DNA of 6,881 nt, taken from contig JABMRW010000117.1 of the NCBI GenBank assembly GCA_013202445.1, positions 1 to 6,881 on the forward strand, written 5' to 3'. Each line of letters begins with the position of its first letter. The first letter of the stretch is position 1. The stretch is from Deltaproteobacteria bacterium (GTDB lineage: Bacteria; Chloroflexota; Dehalococcoidia; Dehalococcoidales; BS750m-G39). The notes beneath the pieces are model-generated. The model saw only the letters and a list, made by a program, of their open reading frames with translations. It ran no database searches and was not told the origin of the DNA. Positions 1-6,252 of the stretch are shown one piece after another. Made by a program: the position numbers and the translations under genes.

Positions 1-1
1 A

Positions 2-20
2 AAAGGGCTTTAGCCCGTTT
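2..20. terminator. Terminator-like hairpin at window edge
   Basis: GGGC (5-8) pairs with GCCC (13-16) around a TTTA loop. With one bulged G at 17, the flanking AAA and TTT can extend the stem. Read on the minus strand the hairpin is followed by four T and then the window ends; on the plus strand it is followed only by GTTTCC. It could be the terminator of a gene outside the window. The stem is short, so this is weak. Confidence 0.3.
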
Positions 21-98
21 CCATAAAAGGGTGGCGGGCGGGATAAGATATAAAACGGGGGTGGGGACTATAAATGTATATACTGCTATACAGTTCTA

Positions 99-127
99 TT
101 CATCACCCACTACTATTCTGCTATACT
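99..127 (+). promoter_or_regulatory. Possible promoter for comEA-comEC
   Basis: TATACT (122-127) matches five of six -10 consensus positions. TTCATC (99-104) is a weak -35 at a 17-nt spacing. Transcription would begin near 134, leaving a leader of only about 8 nt before the ATG at 142, which fits the poor ribosome site there. A second TATACT lies at 79-84, but I see no -35 for it. This is inferred from sequence only. Confidence 0.3.
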
Positions 128-141
128 GGATAAAGCAAATT

Positions 142-504
142 ATGGCCAGGCAAATATTCCGGGCGCTGATTATCATCTTCCTGATAGCCGTTATCGCTGC
201 CGGCGGGATAGTTGCCTGGCAAAAGTACAGCCCGCCCCACACCATAGAGATTTCATTACCACCCCCTCCAGAGTTAAACGGGGAGGTTAACCCGGCGAAT
301 CTGCCGCAGAAGATAGACATCAACCACGCCGAAGCCTGGCTGCTGGAAGCCCTGCCCGGCATCGGGGAAACCAAGGCGCAGGCCATCATCGCCTACCGCC
401 AGCAGAACGGCGGATTTGGCCATATCATCGAAATAACCAATGTCTCAGGCATTGGCCCGGCTATCTACGAGGATATTAAGGACCTGATTACCGTAGGCGA
501 CTAA
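142..504 (+). CDS. comEA: ComEA-type competence DNA receptor, helix-hairpin-helix
   Basis: Membrane-anchored DNA-binding protein of natural transformation, 120 residues. It should bind incoming double-stranded DNA on the outer face of the membrane and hand it to ComEC. An N-terminal membrane helix (about residues 5-26) is followed by a proline-rich linker (31-55) and a tandem helix-hairpin-helix domain (58-118). That domain shows the family start IDIN (58-61) and two hairpins, LPGIG (71-75) and VSGIG (101-105), with the usual YRQQNGGFG spacer. The SLBB domain found between anchor and DNA-binding domain in Bacillus ComEA is absent, so this is the short form. The frame is open back to a GTG at 31, but that start has no ribosome site and would put 37 unrelated residues before the anchor. 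ATG 142 is preferred, although its own site is weak (GGATAAAG, 128-135). comEC follows 15 nt downstream, which supports the call. Confidence 0.93.
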   Translation: MARQIFRALIIIFLIAVIAAGGIVAWQKYSPPHTIEISLPPPPELNGEVNPANLPQKIDINHAEAWLLEALPGIGETKAQAIIAYRQQNGGFGHIIEITNVSGIGPAIYEDIKDLITVGD

Positions 505-509
505 AGCTC

Positions 510-514
510 GAGGT
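510..514 (+). promoter_or_regulatory. Ribosome binding site deciding the comEC TTG start
   Basis: GAGGT lies five nt before a TTG at 520. There is no in-frame ATG nearby, and the first membrane helix of ComEC begins directly after this TTG, so the site supports a non-ATG start. Confidence 0.6.
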
Positions 515-519
515 AAATA

Positions 520-2922
520 TTGGCGCTTATATATTTAAGCGGTGCCTGGGTGGCCGGTATCTATCTGGGATCAAGGTTTGCCCTGCCGCCCGCCCTAATC
601 CTCATCGGGCTTGTTCCCCTTACCCTGCTCTTCTTTTTCCGAAAAAAGCTCAAGGCGATAATCCTGACCGCCGTCTGCCTGACCGCCTTTTTGGGCGGGG
701 CTTTATGCTACCAGGCGTCTCTGCCCCCCGATGACGCCAGCCACCTGCGGTTCTACAACGGCCAGGAGGTAGAGATTAAGGGGATGGTGAGCGCCGACCC
801 CGAAATAAAGGATAAGTCCACCCATATCCGCCTCTCTGCCAGCCAGATGAACGGTGAAGATGTAAGCGGGGATGCCCTGCTCTTTGTCCCCCGCTACCCC
901 GAATACGACTACGGCGACGTGCTCCAAGTAAAGGGAAAATTAGAGACACCAGCCCAGCTGGGTGACTTTGACTATAAAGGCTACCTGGAAAACCAGGGAA
1001 TCTACGCCACCATGCTCTACCCCGATATAGAGGTTCTGGAGACGGGGGAGGGTCTGGCGCCGCTGGAGTGGGTCTATTCGCTAAAGAACAGCCTGTCCCG
1101 GAGCATAGCCCAAACTATGCCCGAGCCTGCGGCATCGCTGGCGCAGGGCGTCGTCCTCGGCATCAGATATAACATTCCCCAATCCATAAAAGACGACTTT
1201 GCCCGCACCGGCACCGCCCACCTGCTGGCAATATCGGGGCTGCACCTGAGCATACTGGCCGGAATACTGCTCAGCATCGGCATACGGCTCTTCGGCAAGA
1301 AGCGCTATATCTATATCTGGCTGGCGCTGGGGGTAATCTGGCTCTACGCCCTGATTACCGGACTTAACCCGCCGGTGGTGCGGGGGGCAATCATGGCCAG
1401 CCTGTTTCTTGGCGCCGAGCTGCTGGGGAGGCAGCGCACCGCCATCACCTCCCTGGCCTTCGCCGCCGCCGTCATGGTGGGCATCGACCCGCCCATCCTC
1501 CGGGGCGCCGCCTTCCAGCTGAGCTTCCTGGGCATGGCCGGCTTAATCTTTATCGCCCCGCCCCTGATGAGCCTAGGCCGAAAATTAGTTGCCGGCACCA
1601 TCGGGGAGGAGGGGGCGGGGGCATCCATAGCTACTATCGTCACCGACAGCTTCAGCGTGACCCTGGCCGCTATCATCGCCGTCTGGCCGGTGGTGGCCCA
1701 CTACTTCGGCATCGTATCTCTGGTGGGGCCTCTGGCCACATTTTTAGCCCTCCCGGCGCTGCCGGCAATCATCGTCCTGGGGACGGCGGGGGGAATAATC
1801 GGGCTGGTTTTCCTGCCCGTCGCCCAGGGCATCGGCTGGCTGGCCTGGCTGTTCGCCTCTTACATGTTGCTGATAGTAAAGGGGCTGGCCGCCCTGCCTG
1901 TGTCCGCCGTCGAGGTGGACTGGGTCAGCACTCCCCTGATGGTGACCTACTACGCCATCATCGCCATAGTGATATGGCTGGTGAGCAGCCGAAAGCGGCT
2001 GCCGCAGGTGGCAAGCTGGCTCAAAGACGGGGCGAGCAGGTCTACCGGCCTGGTCTCGAGGCTGCCGCTGAGGTGGGTGGTGCCGCCGCTGTTGATACTG
2101 GCCGTCCTGGCAACGGCCGCCGCCACCACCATGCCCGACGACAGACTCCGGGTAAGCTTTCTCGATATCGGGCAGGGAGAGGCTATCCTCATCCAGAAGG
2201 GGAGCCAGCAGGTGCTGGTTGACGGCGGCCCCAGCCCGCAGGCGCTTAACCTGGAGCTGGGCGGCCGGATGCCCTTCTGGGACAGGACCATAGAGCTGGT
2301 GGTGCTGTCTCACCCCCACGCCGACCACCTAAGCGGGCTGGTGGAGATTATGCAGAGATACAAGGTGGAGCAGGTGCTCTACCCCGATTTAAATGATGAG
2401 TCGCCGCTATGCCGAGAATGGCTGGGGTTAATCGAGGAAAGGGATATTAAATGCACTATCGCCCGGGCCGGACAGGAGATTAATTTGGGCGACGGCGTAA
2501 CGATGAAGGTGCTCAACCCCCCGGCTTCCCCCCTGACCGGCACCGGCTCGGATATAAACAATAACAGCGTGGTACTGTATTTAAGCGCCGGTGAGGTGAG
2601 TTTTCTGCTTACCGGGGATATAGAACGGGAGGCCGAGTTCGGGCTAATCGCCCGGGGAAACGATTTGAGCGGCACCGTGCTTAAAGTGGGGCACAGCGGC
2701 TCCAAGACCTCCACCACGCCTGATTTCCTGGCGGCGGTCAGCCCCGGGGTGGCGGTTATATCGGTGGGGGAAAACAGCTACGGCCACCCCAGCGGGGATG
2801 TGATGGAGAGGCTGGAGGCGGAGCTGGGCAAAGACTATATCTACCGCACCGATGAGCAGGGGACTATTGAGTTTATTACCGACGGGGAGAGGCTGTGGGT
2901 GGAGGTGAATAACTCCTCCTAA
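520..2922 (+). CDS. comEC: ComEC/Rec2 DNA uptake channel
   Basis: Inner-membrane channel of natural transformation, full length at 800 residues. It passes one DNA strand into the cytoplasm. N-terminal membrane helices (about 3-62) precede a soluble OB-like DUF4131 domain (about 63-200). The polytopic Competence domain (about 205-510) shows GVVLGIR (210-216), the signature LLAISGLHLSI with ISGLH at 238-242, and NPPVVRGA ending near 290. The C-terminal metallo-beta-lactamase domain (about 543-800) has FLDIGQGEA around D549, the metal site SHPHADH (H598, H600, D602, H603), TGD (D700) and GHPSGD (H756). This domain is thought to be the nuclease that degrades the non-transported strand. One oddity is that the usual GHHGS motif reads GHSGS (H725, S726). 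Translation starts at TTG. It is probably co-transcribed with comEA. No terminator follows it. Confidence 0.97.
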   Translation: MALIYLSGAWVAGIYLGSRFALPPALILIGLVPLTLLFFFRKKLKAIILTAVCLTAFLGGALCYQASLPPDDASHLRFYNGQEVEIKGMVSADPEIKDKSTHIRLSASQMNGEDVSGDALLFVPRYPEYDYGDVLQVKGKLETPAQLGDFDYKGYLENQGIYATMLYPDIEVLETGEGLAPLEWVYSLKNSLSRSIAQTMPEPAASLAQGVVLGIRYNIPQSIKDDFARTGTAHLLAISGLHLSILAGILLSIGIRLFGKKRYIYIWLALGVIWLYALITGLNPPVVRGAIMASLFLGAELLGRQRTAITSLAFAAAVMVGIDPPILRGAAFQLSFLGMAGLIFIAPPLMSLGRKLVAGTIGEEGAGASIATIVTDSFSVTLAAIIAVWPVVAHYFGIVSLVGPLATFLALPALPAIIVLGTAGGIIGLVFLPVAQGIGWLAWLFASYMLLIVKGLAALPVSAVEVDWVSTPLMVTYYAIIAIVIWLVSSRKRLPQVASWLKDGASRSTGLVSRLPLRWVVPPLLILAVLATAAATTMPDDRLRVSFLDIGQGEAILIQKGSQQVLVDGGPSPQALNLELGGRMPFWDRTIELVVLSHPHADHLSGLVEIMQRYKVEQVLYPDLNDESPLCREWLGLIEERDIKCTIARAGQEINLGDGVTMKVLNPPASPLTGTGSDINNNSVVLYLSAGEVSFLLTGDIEREAEFGLIARGNDLSGTVLKVGHSGSKTSTTPDFLAAVSPGVAVISVGENSYGHPSGDVMERLEAELGKDYIYRTDEQGTIEFITDGERLWVEVNNSS

Positions 2923-2924
2923 CC

Positions 2925-2953
2925 TTTTCACTATCCCATCGTTATAGTATAGT
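2925..2953 (+). promoter_or_regulatory. Predicted promoter of the DUF4349 gene
   Basis: TTTTCA (2925-2930, four of six -35 matches) and TATAGT (2948-2953, five of six -10 matches) are separated by exactly 17 nt. Transcription would start near 2960, giving a leader of about 33 nt. The -10 is one arm of a perfect dyad, TATAGT-AGA-ACTATA (2948-2962), that could also be an operator. Confidence 0.5.
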
Positions 2954-2992
2954 AGAACTATAGATAATATAAGTAGCTAAGGGGGGATTATC

Positions 2993-3847
2993 ATGAAAAG
3001 GCTGATAATCGGGCTGGCGCTGGTGACTGTACTGCTGGTATCGGCTGCCTGCGCGTCACAGGCACCGGAGGAAGGAACTCTTGGGGGAGGGGGGATACCG
3101 TTTCCGCAGGTTGCGCCCGACTCATTTTTAGATTGGGACGACAAGGGTGAGGGCACTGTGGTTTTGGTCACCACCGACAATGAGCGGATGATAGTCCGCA
3201 ACGGCGATATGTCCCTGGTAGTGGAAGATGTAACCGAGGCCATGGAGGCTATAGGCCAGCTTGCGGGGGGTTTTGGCGGCTACGTGGTGTCTTCCAGCGT
3301 CAACGGGGAGGAAGAGGATATGCGGGGGTGGATTTCCATCCGGGTCCCCGATGAGAGCTTTGAACAAGCGCTTAGCGGCATAAGGGAGCTGGCGGTAAGG
3401 GTGGAGGAGGAGAACACCAACAGCCAGGACGTGACCGAGGAGTACATAGACCTTGAGGCCAGGCTGTCCAACGCCGAAGCCACCGAGCAGCAGTACCTGG
3501 CCCTCCTGGACAAGGCCGAGGACGTGGATGATATACTCAGAATCTATGACTACCTGTCCCGGGTGCGCCAGGAAATAGAGCAAATCAAGGGACGGATGCA
3601 ATACCTGGAGCGGACATCTTCAATGAGCCTGATTTCGGTGTACCTGAGACCCGAATTTAGCGCTCAATCGACGGTTCCCGCCGGCTGGAACGTACTGCAA
3701 ATATTCAAGTCCGCCGCCAGAGGACTGGTCATCACCGGGCAGGTGCTGGGCACCATAGCCATCTGGCTGCTAATCTTCATCCCCATCTGGGGAACCGTGC
3801 TCGGCATTATACTGTGGCGCCGCCACAAGCGGAGGATGGGGGGATAA
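2993..3847 (+). CDS. DUF4349 domain lipoprotein with C-terminal membrane anchor
   Basis: DUF4349 family protein of 284 residues; its molecular function is not known. An N-terminal signal segment (MKRLIIGLAL onward) ends in VSAAC with C20, a probable though not ideal lipobox, since the -3 position is Ser rather than Leu. A glycine- and acid-rich linker follows. The DUF4349 domain (about 66-220) opens with RMIVRNGDMSLVVEDV (65-80), includes GGYVVSSSV (95-103) and WISIRVP (113-119), and has a heptad-like charged coiled-coil stretch (about 150-208) ending in ERTSSMSLISVYL. A hydrophobic helix (about 245-275) and basic tail WRRHKRR close the protein, so most of it should sit outside the membrane with a short tail inside. 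The start has a strong ribosome site, AAGGGGGGA (2979-2987), six nt before ATG. It stands alone behind its own promoter; comEC ends 70 nt upstream. Confidence 0.92.
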   Translation: MKRLIIGLALVTVLLVSAACASQAPEEGTLGGGGIPFPQVAPDSFLDWDDKGEGTVVLVTTDNERMIVRNGDMSLVVEDVTEAMEAIGQLAGGFGGYVVSSSVNGEEEDMRGWISIRVPDESFEQALSGIRELAVRVEEENTNSQDVTEEYIDLEARLSNAEATEQQYLALLDKAEDVDDILRIYDYLSRVRQEIEQIKGRMQYLERTSSMSLISVYLRPEFSAQSTVPAGWNVLQIFKSAARGLVITGQVLGTIAIWLLIFIPIWGTVLGIILWRRHKRRMGG

Positions 3848-3860
3848 AACAATTAAGAAG

Positions 3861-4148
3861 CTAACCGGGCAAAAGCCGCTTGAGAACCTCCTCCTGGCTA
3901 AAGCCACTAACAGCGACGAGCTTGTTGCGGGAGGTGTGCCCCCTGATAATGGCCAGGCTGCTTTTGCCCACACCCAGTAGCTGGCTGAGAAAGGCGACCA
4001 GTTCTCTATTGGCCTGGCCCTTGACCGGCGGTGCCGCTACCTTTACCCCCAGCACCCCGTCGGTAAAGCCGACTATTTCGTTGCGGGGGGCATTGGGGTA
4101 AACATGAAGAGAAATCCTCGCCTCTCTCACCTGACGATTAATACTCAC
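3861..4148 (-). CDS. UPF0235/YggU family (DUF167) protein
   Basis: Small cytoplasmic protein of the DUF167 family, 95 residues with the start chosen here; E. coli YggU is of similar size. Structures of the family are known but no function is established. The family signature is complete: YPNAPRNEIVGF (17-28), LGVKVAAPPVKGQANRELV (33-51) and SSLAIIRGHTSRNKLVAV (63-80). The start is uncertain. GTG 4148 is used here because it overlaps the stop of the upstream small gene by 11 nt, which suggests translational coupling. A TTG at 4169 (102 residues) and a GTG at 4130 (89 residues) are also possible, and none of the three has a visible Shine-Dalgarno. The gene is convergent with the DUF4349 gene, with 13 nt between stops and no terminator seen. 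Confidence 0.93.
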   Translation of the reverse strand: MSINRQVREARISLHVYPNAPRNEIVGFTDGVLGVKVAAPPVKGQANRELVAFLSQLLGVGKSSLAIIRGHTSRNKLVAVSGFSQEEVLKRLLPG

Positions 4149-4320
4149 CGCGAGCCAGGGTAAAGACAATGCTGGCTAAGAATAAAATGCCCGATAACGC
4201 AAACCAGAATAACCAGGTGAACTCAGGACCCACTAAAGGAATCGCCTCGGCGGCGGTGACAATGCCCATTGCCATGCACAGCCCGCCGAGAACACCCGCA
4301 ATCCAGGCTAAAGCTACCAT
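4138..4320 (-). CDS. Small two-helix membrane protein, unknown function
   Basis: A 60-residue hydrophobic protein that I cannot assign to a named family. Two membrane segments are visible: residues 3-26, rich in Gly, Ala and Met, and residues 34-55, aromatic at the start (FTWLFWF, 34-40). A short loop, PLVGPE, joins them, and the end is charged (RGEY). There is one Cys, C15. That it is really translated is well supported: ATG 4320 is preceded by AAGGAGGT with six nt spacing, the best ribosome site in the window. Its stop overlaps the UPF0235 gene, so the two probably form one unit transcribed from the divergent promoter region. A membrane role is inferred from hydrophobicity alone. Confidence 0.75.
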   Translation of the reverse strand: MVALAWIAGVLGGLCMAMGIVTAAEAIPLVGPEFTWLFWFALSGILFLASIVFTLARGEY

Positions 4321-4326
4321 AACAGC

Positions 4327-4334
4327 ACCTCCTT
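4327..4334 (-). promoter_or_regulatory. Consensus Shine-Dalgarno of the small membrane gene
   Basis: On the minus strand AAGGAGGT stands six nt before ATG 4320. It matches the anti-16S consensus over all eight positions and is the main evidence that the 60-codon frame is a gene. Confidence 0.8.
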
Positions 4335-4370
4335 CCTATAACTCCTTACGGCTATTAGATACTATTAACT

Positions 4371-4399
4371 TTATTTTAGATACCGATTCGTATTATAAT
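4371..4399 (+). promoter_or_regulatory. Predicted promoter of the hydrolase-radical SAM-pncC operon
   Basis: A perfect -10, TATAAT (4394-4399), lies in the divergent intergenic region. The -35 position at 17-nt spacing, TTATTT (4371-4376), matches only its first two bases, so an activator may be needed or the site may be weak. Start near 4406 would give a leader of about 36 nt, carrying AGAGGT (4428-4433) eight nt before ATG 4442. Confidence 0.5.
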
Positions 4400-4423
4400 G
4401 AAAAGCCGGTTAATTAAAGTCAA
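4395..4423 (-). promoter_or_regulatory. Predicted promoter of the minus-strand two-gene unit
   Basis: On the minus strand TTGACT (4423-4418, five of six -35 matches) is followed after 17 nt by CATTAT (4400-4395, four of six -10 matches). A perfect TATAAT (4397-4392) is also present two to three bases further on. Transcription would begin near 4388, leaving about 68 nt before ATG 4320. The -10 overlaps the plus-strand -10, so the two promoters should compete for polymerase. Confidence 0.4.
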
Positions 4424-4441
4424 TTTTAGAGGTATGATAGC

Positions 4442-5104
4442 ATGAAGCTTGTGAAAAATCTATACTACTACCCGGAAAAGGGGATGATGGACTGCAATAG
4501 CTATCTGATTAAGGATAAGCTTAGCATCCTCATCGACCCCGGAAACAGCCAGTTCCTGCCCGCACTGCTCCAGGACTTACAAAAGGACGGCATCGACCCC
4601 AAGACCATAAATATTATCATGAACACCCACCTGCACGGCGACCACTGCTGGGGCAACGACGACTTTAAAAAAGCCTCCGGAGCCGAAATCCTGCTCCATA
4701 AAATCCAGAAACAACTGGGGGATGCCGCCACTACCCAGACATCAAAGTTCTTCGGCGTCCCCGCCGTCGAGTTAAGCGAAGACAGAGTGGTGGATGAAGA
4801 CAGGCTGAACCTGGGGGAAACCGAAATAGAGTTTATCCCCTCCCCGGGGCACTCCCCGGAAAGCATTTGTTTCTACTGCCGCCAGGAGAAAGTCCTTATC
4901 TGCGGTGATGTTATCTTTAACCAGAACACGGGGCGGGTGGACCTGCCCGGCGGCAGCGCCGACCAGCTTAAACAGTCAATAGAGCGGCTATCCAGGCTGG
5001 ACGTGGAATACCTGCTTCCCGGCCACATGGACATCGTTACCGGCGCTGACAACGTCAGGCGCAACTTTGAATTTATCAAGCAAAATATTCTTGGATATCT
5101 ATAG
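4442..5104 (+). CDS. Glyoxalase II-like metallo-beta-lactamase fold hydrolase
   Basis: Cytoplasmic metallo-hydrolase of 220 residues with no signal peptide. The full metal-binding set is intact: THLHGDH (H63, H65, D67, H68), PGHSPES (H137), CGDVIF (D156) and LPGHMD (H195). This predicts two metal ions. The GRVDLPGGS stretch (164-172) resembles the GRxDLPGG loop of the hydroxyacylglutathione hydrolase and persulfide dioxygenase branch, so a thioester or related thiol adduct is a reasonable substrate, but the sequence does not settle it. The length is normal for a short glyoxalase II-like protein, which lacks the extra C-terminal helical domain of true glyoxalase II. It is the first gene of a three-gene operon. 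An ATG at 4434 is followed at once by a stop and is not a start. Confidence 0.94.
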   Translation: MKLVKNLYYYPEKGMMDCNSYLIKDKLSILIDPGNSQFLPALLQDLQKDGIDPKTINIIMNTHLHGDHCWGNDDFKKASGAEILLHKIQKQLGDAATTQTSKFFGVPAVELSEDRVVDEDRLNLGETEIEFIPSPGHSPESICFYCRQEKVLICGDVIFNQNTGRVDLPGGSADQLKQSIERLSRLDVEYLLPGHMDIVTGADNVRRNFEFIKQNILGYL

Positions 5105-5115
5105 AGAAGTAAATA

Positions 5116-6252
5116 ATGACAGATTCTTTTGAACTGGGACCAATCAGACCGCCGAGCGAAGCCTACTCCCTGCTCATCCGGGTAACTAAAAATTGCCCCT
5201 GGAACCGGTGCAAGTTCTGCCATATCTATAAGGGGCAGAAGTTCGAGCTGAGGCCGGTGGAAGAGGTGAAAAGGGATATACTGGCCGCCAAGGCGATACA
5301 GGACGGGCTTAAAGCGATGGCCTGGAAGAGCGACTACGGTGGCAGCGTAGAAGCGGTGGCGGCGGCCGTACTGCAAAACCCGCCCAGCGAAGCCTACGCC
5401 AATATCGCCCTGTGGCTATACCACGGCGGCACCAGCGCCTTCCTCCAGGACGCCAACACCCTGGTTATGAAGACCCCCGACCTGGTTGAGATAATAAAGT
5501 TCCTAAAAAAGACCATGCCCAGCATCACCCAGGTGACCAGCTACGGCCGCTCCAAGACAGCGGCCAGGAAGAAGCCGGAGGAGATGAAGGATCTCCACGA
5601 GGCCGGGCTTTCCCGGCTGCACATCGGGATGGAGTCCGGCTACGACCCCCTGCTGGAATACATGGATAAGGGGGTTACCGCCGCCGACCACATCAAGGGG
5701 GGTAAAAATATAGTGGAATCAGGGATTTCGCTGTGCGAATACGTCGTACTGGGGCTGGGCGGCAAAAAGATGTGGCGGGAGCACGCCGTAGAGACGGCTA
5801 AAGTGCTAAACCAGATAGACCCCGAATTCATACGCGTTAGGACCCTGACCGTAAAGGAGGGGATGCCCCTCTACGAGGAAGTTCAGAACGGCAGCTTTGT
5901 CCGCGCCAGCGACGAGGAGATAGTGGAAGAGGAGAGACTGCTCATCGAAAACCTGGACTGCGGCGCCTACTTCGTCAGCGACCACATCACCAACCTGCTC
6001 CAGGAGCTTGAGGGCAGGCTGCCCGACGATAAGGATAAAATGCTGGCGGCGATTGCCCGCTTCCAGTCCCTTTCGCCCGGGGAGAGGCACAACTTCCGGG
6101 TGGGGCGAAGGGTGGGGATATATAACGAACTGGACGATATGAAGGATTCTCAGAAGCACACCCTGGTGGAGCGCGCCATAGAAAAGCTCAGCGACGACGG
6201 CAAAAAGGTCAGCGACGAGATGATATACTTCCTGATGGAAAGGTTTATATGA
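5116..6252 (+). CDS. Radical SAM protein with CX4CX2C cluster motif
   Basis: Radical S-adenosylmethionine enzyme of 378 residues; its reaction is unknown. The N-terminal stretch RPPSEAYSLLIR (11-22) leads to the cluster motif NCPWNRCKFC (C27, C32, C35). This binds a 4Fe-4S cluster, but with four rather than three residues between the first two Cys. Other barrel features are YHGGTSAFLQDAN (102-114), with GGT where GGE is common, then SYGR (142-145), HIGMESG (169-175) and YVVLGLGG (209-216). Beyond about residue 260 a helical C-terminal region is specific to the family. There are only two other Cys (207 and 282), so a second cluster is unlikely. The HemN-like family resemblance is general and does not make it a haem enzyme. 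The gene follows the hydrolase by 11 nt with AGAGAAG (5103-5109) as ribosome site, and its stop overlaps the pncC start. Confidence 0.92.
   Translation: MTDSFELGPIRPPSEAYSLLIRVTKNCPWNRCKFCHIYKGQKFELRPVEEVKRDILAAKAIQDGLKAMAWKSDYGGSVEAVAAAVLQNPPSEAYANIALWLYHGGTSAFLQDANTLVMKTPDLVEIIKFLKKTMPSITQVTSYGRSKTAARKKPEEMKDLHEAGLSRLHIGMESGYDPLLEYMDKGVTAADHIKGGKNIVESGISLCEYVVLGLGGKKMWREHAVETAKVLNQIDPEFIRVRTLTVKEGMPLYEEVQNGSFVRASDEEIVEEERLLIENLDCGAYFVSDHITNLLQELEGRLPDDKDKMLAAIARFQSLSPGERHNFRVGRRVGIYNELDDMKDSQKHTLVERAIEKLSDDGKKVSDEMIYFLMERFI

Noticed and set aside
31..141. GTG-initiated N-terminal extension of ComEA
   Set aside because: No ribosome site at 31, the extra 37 residues resemble nothing in the family, and the membrane anchor begins right after ATG 142. 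The region looks like promoter DNA.
1606..1621. G-rich stretch inside comEC as a G-quadruplex
   Set aside because: It has only three separate runs of three or more G, short of the four needed by the strict motif, and the bases are explained by Gly/Glu/Ala codons.
1744..2328. 194-residue open frame on the minus strand inside comEC
   Set aside because: Low-complexity His/Gln/Pro/Arg-rich product typical of the antisense frame of a GC-rich gene, lying wholly inside a secure ComEC reading frame.
3128..3601. 157-residue minus-strand frame inside the DUF4349 gene
   Set aside because: No domain and no ribosome site; it mirrors a well-supported DUF4349 protein.
4169..4417. 82-residue plus-strand frame across the small membrane gene and the divergent promoter
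   Set aside because: It is antisense to a frame with a consensus Shine-Dalgarno, reads through promoter DNA, and its product has no recognisable feature.
4434..4445. ATG at 4434 as a leader peptide or earlier start
   Set aside because: It codes three residues and then a stop, in a different frame from the hydrolase; probably chance.
4873..5376. 167-residue minus-strand frame spanning the hydrolase/radical SAM junction
   Set aside because: Shadow of two secure genes on the plus strand; no motif or start signal.
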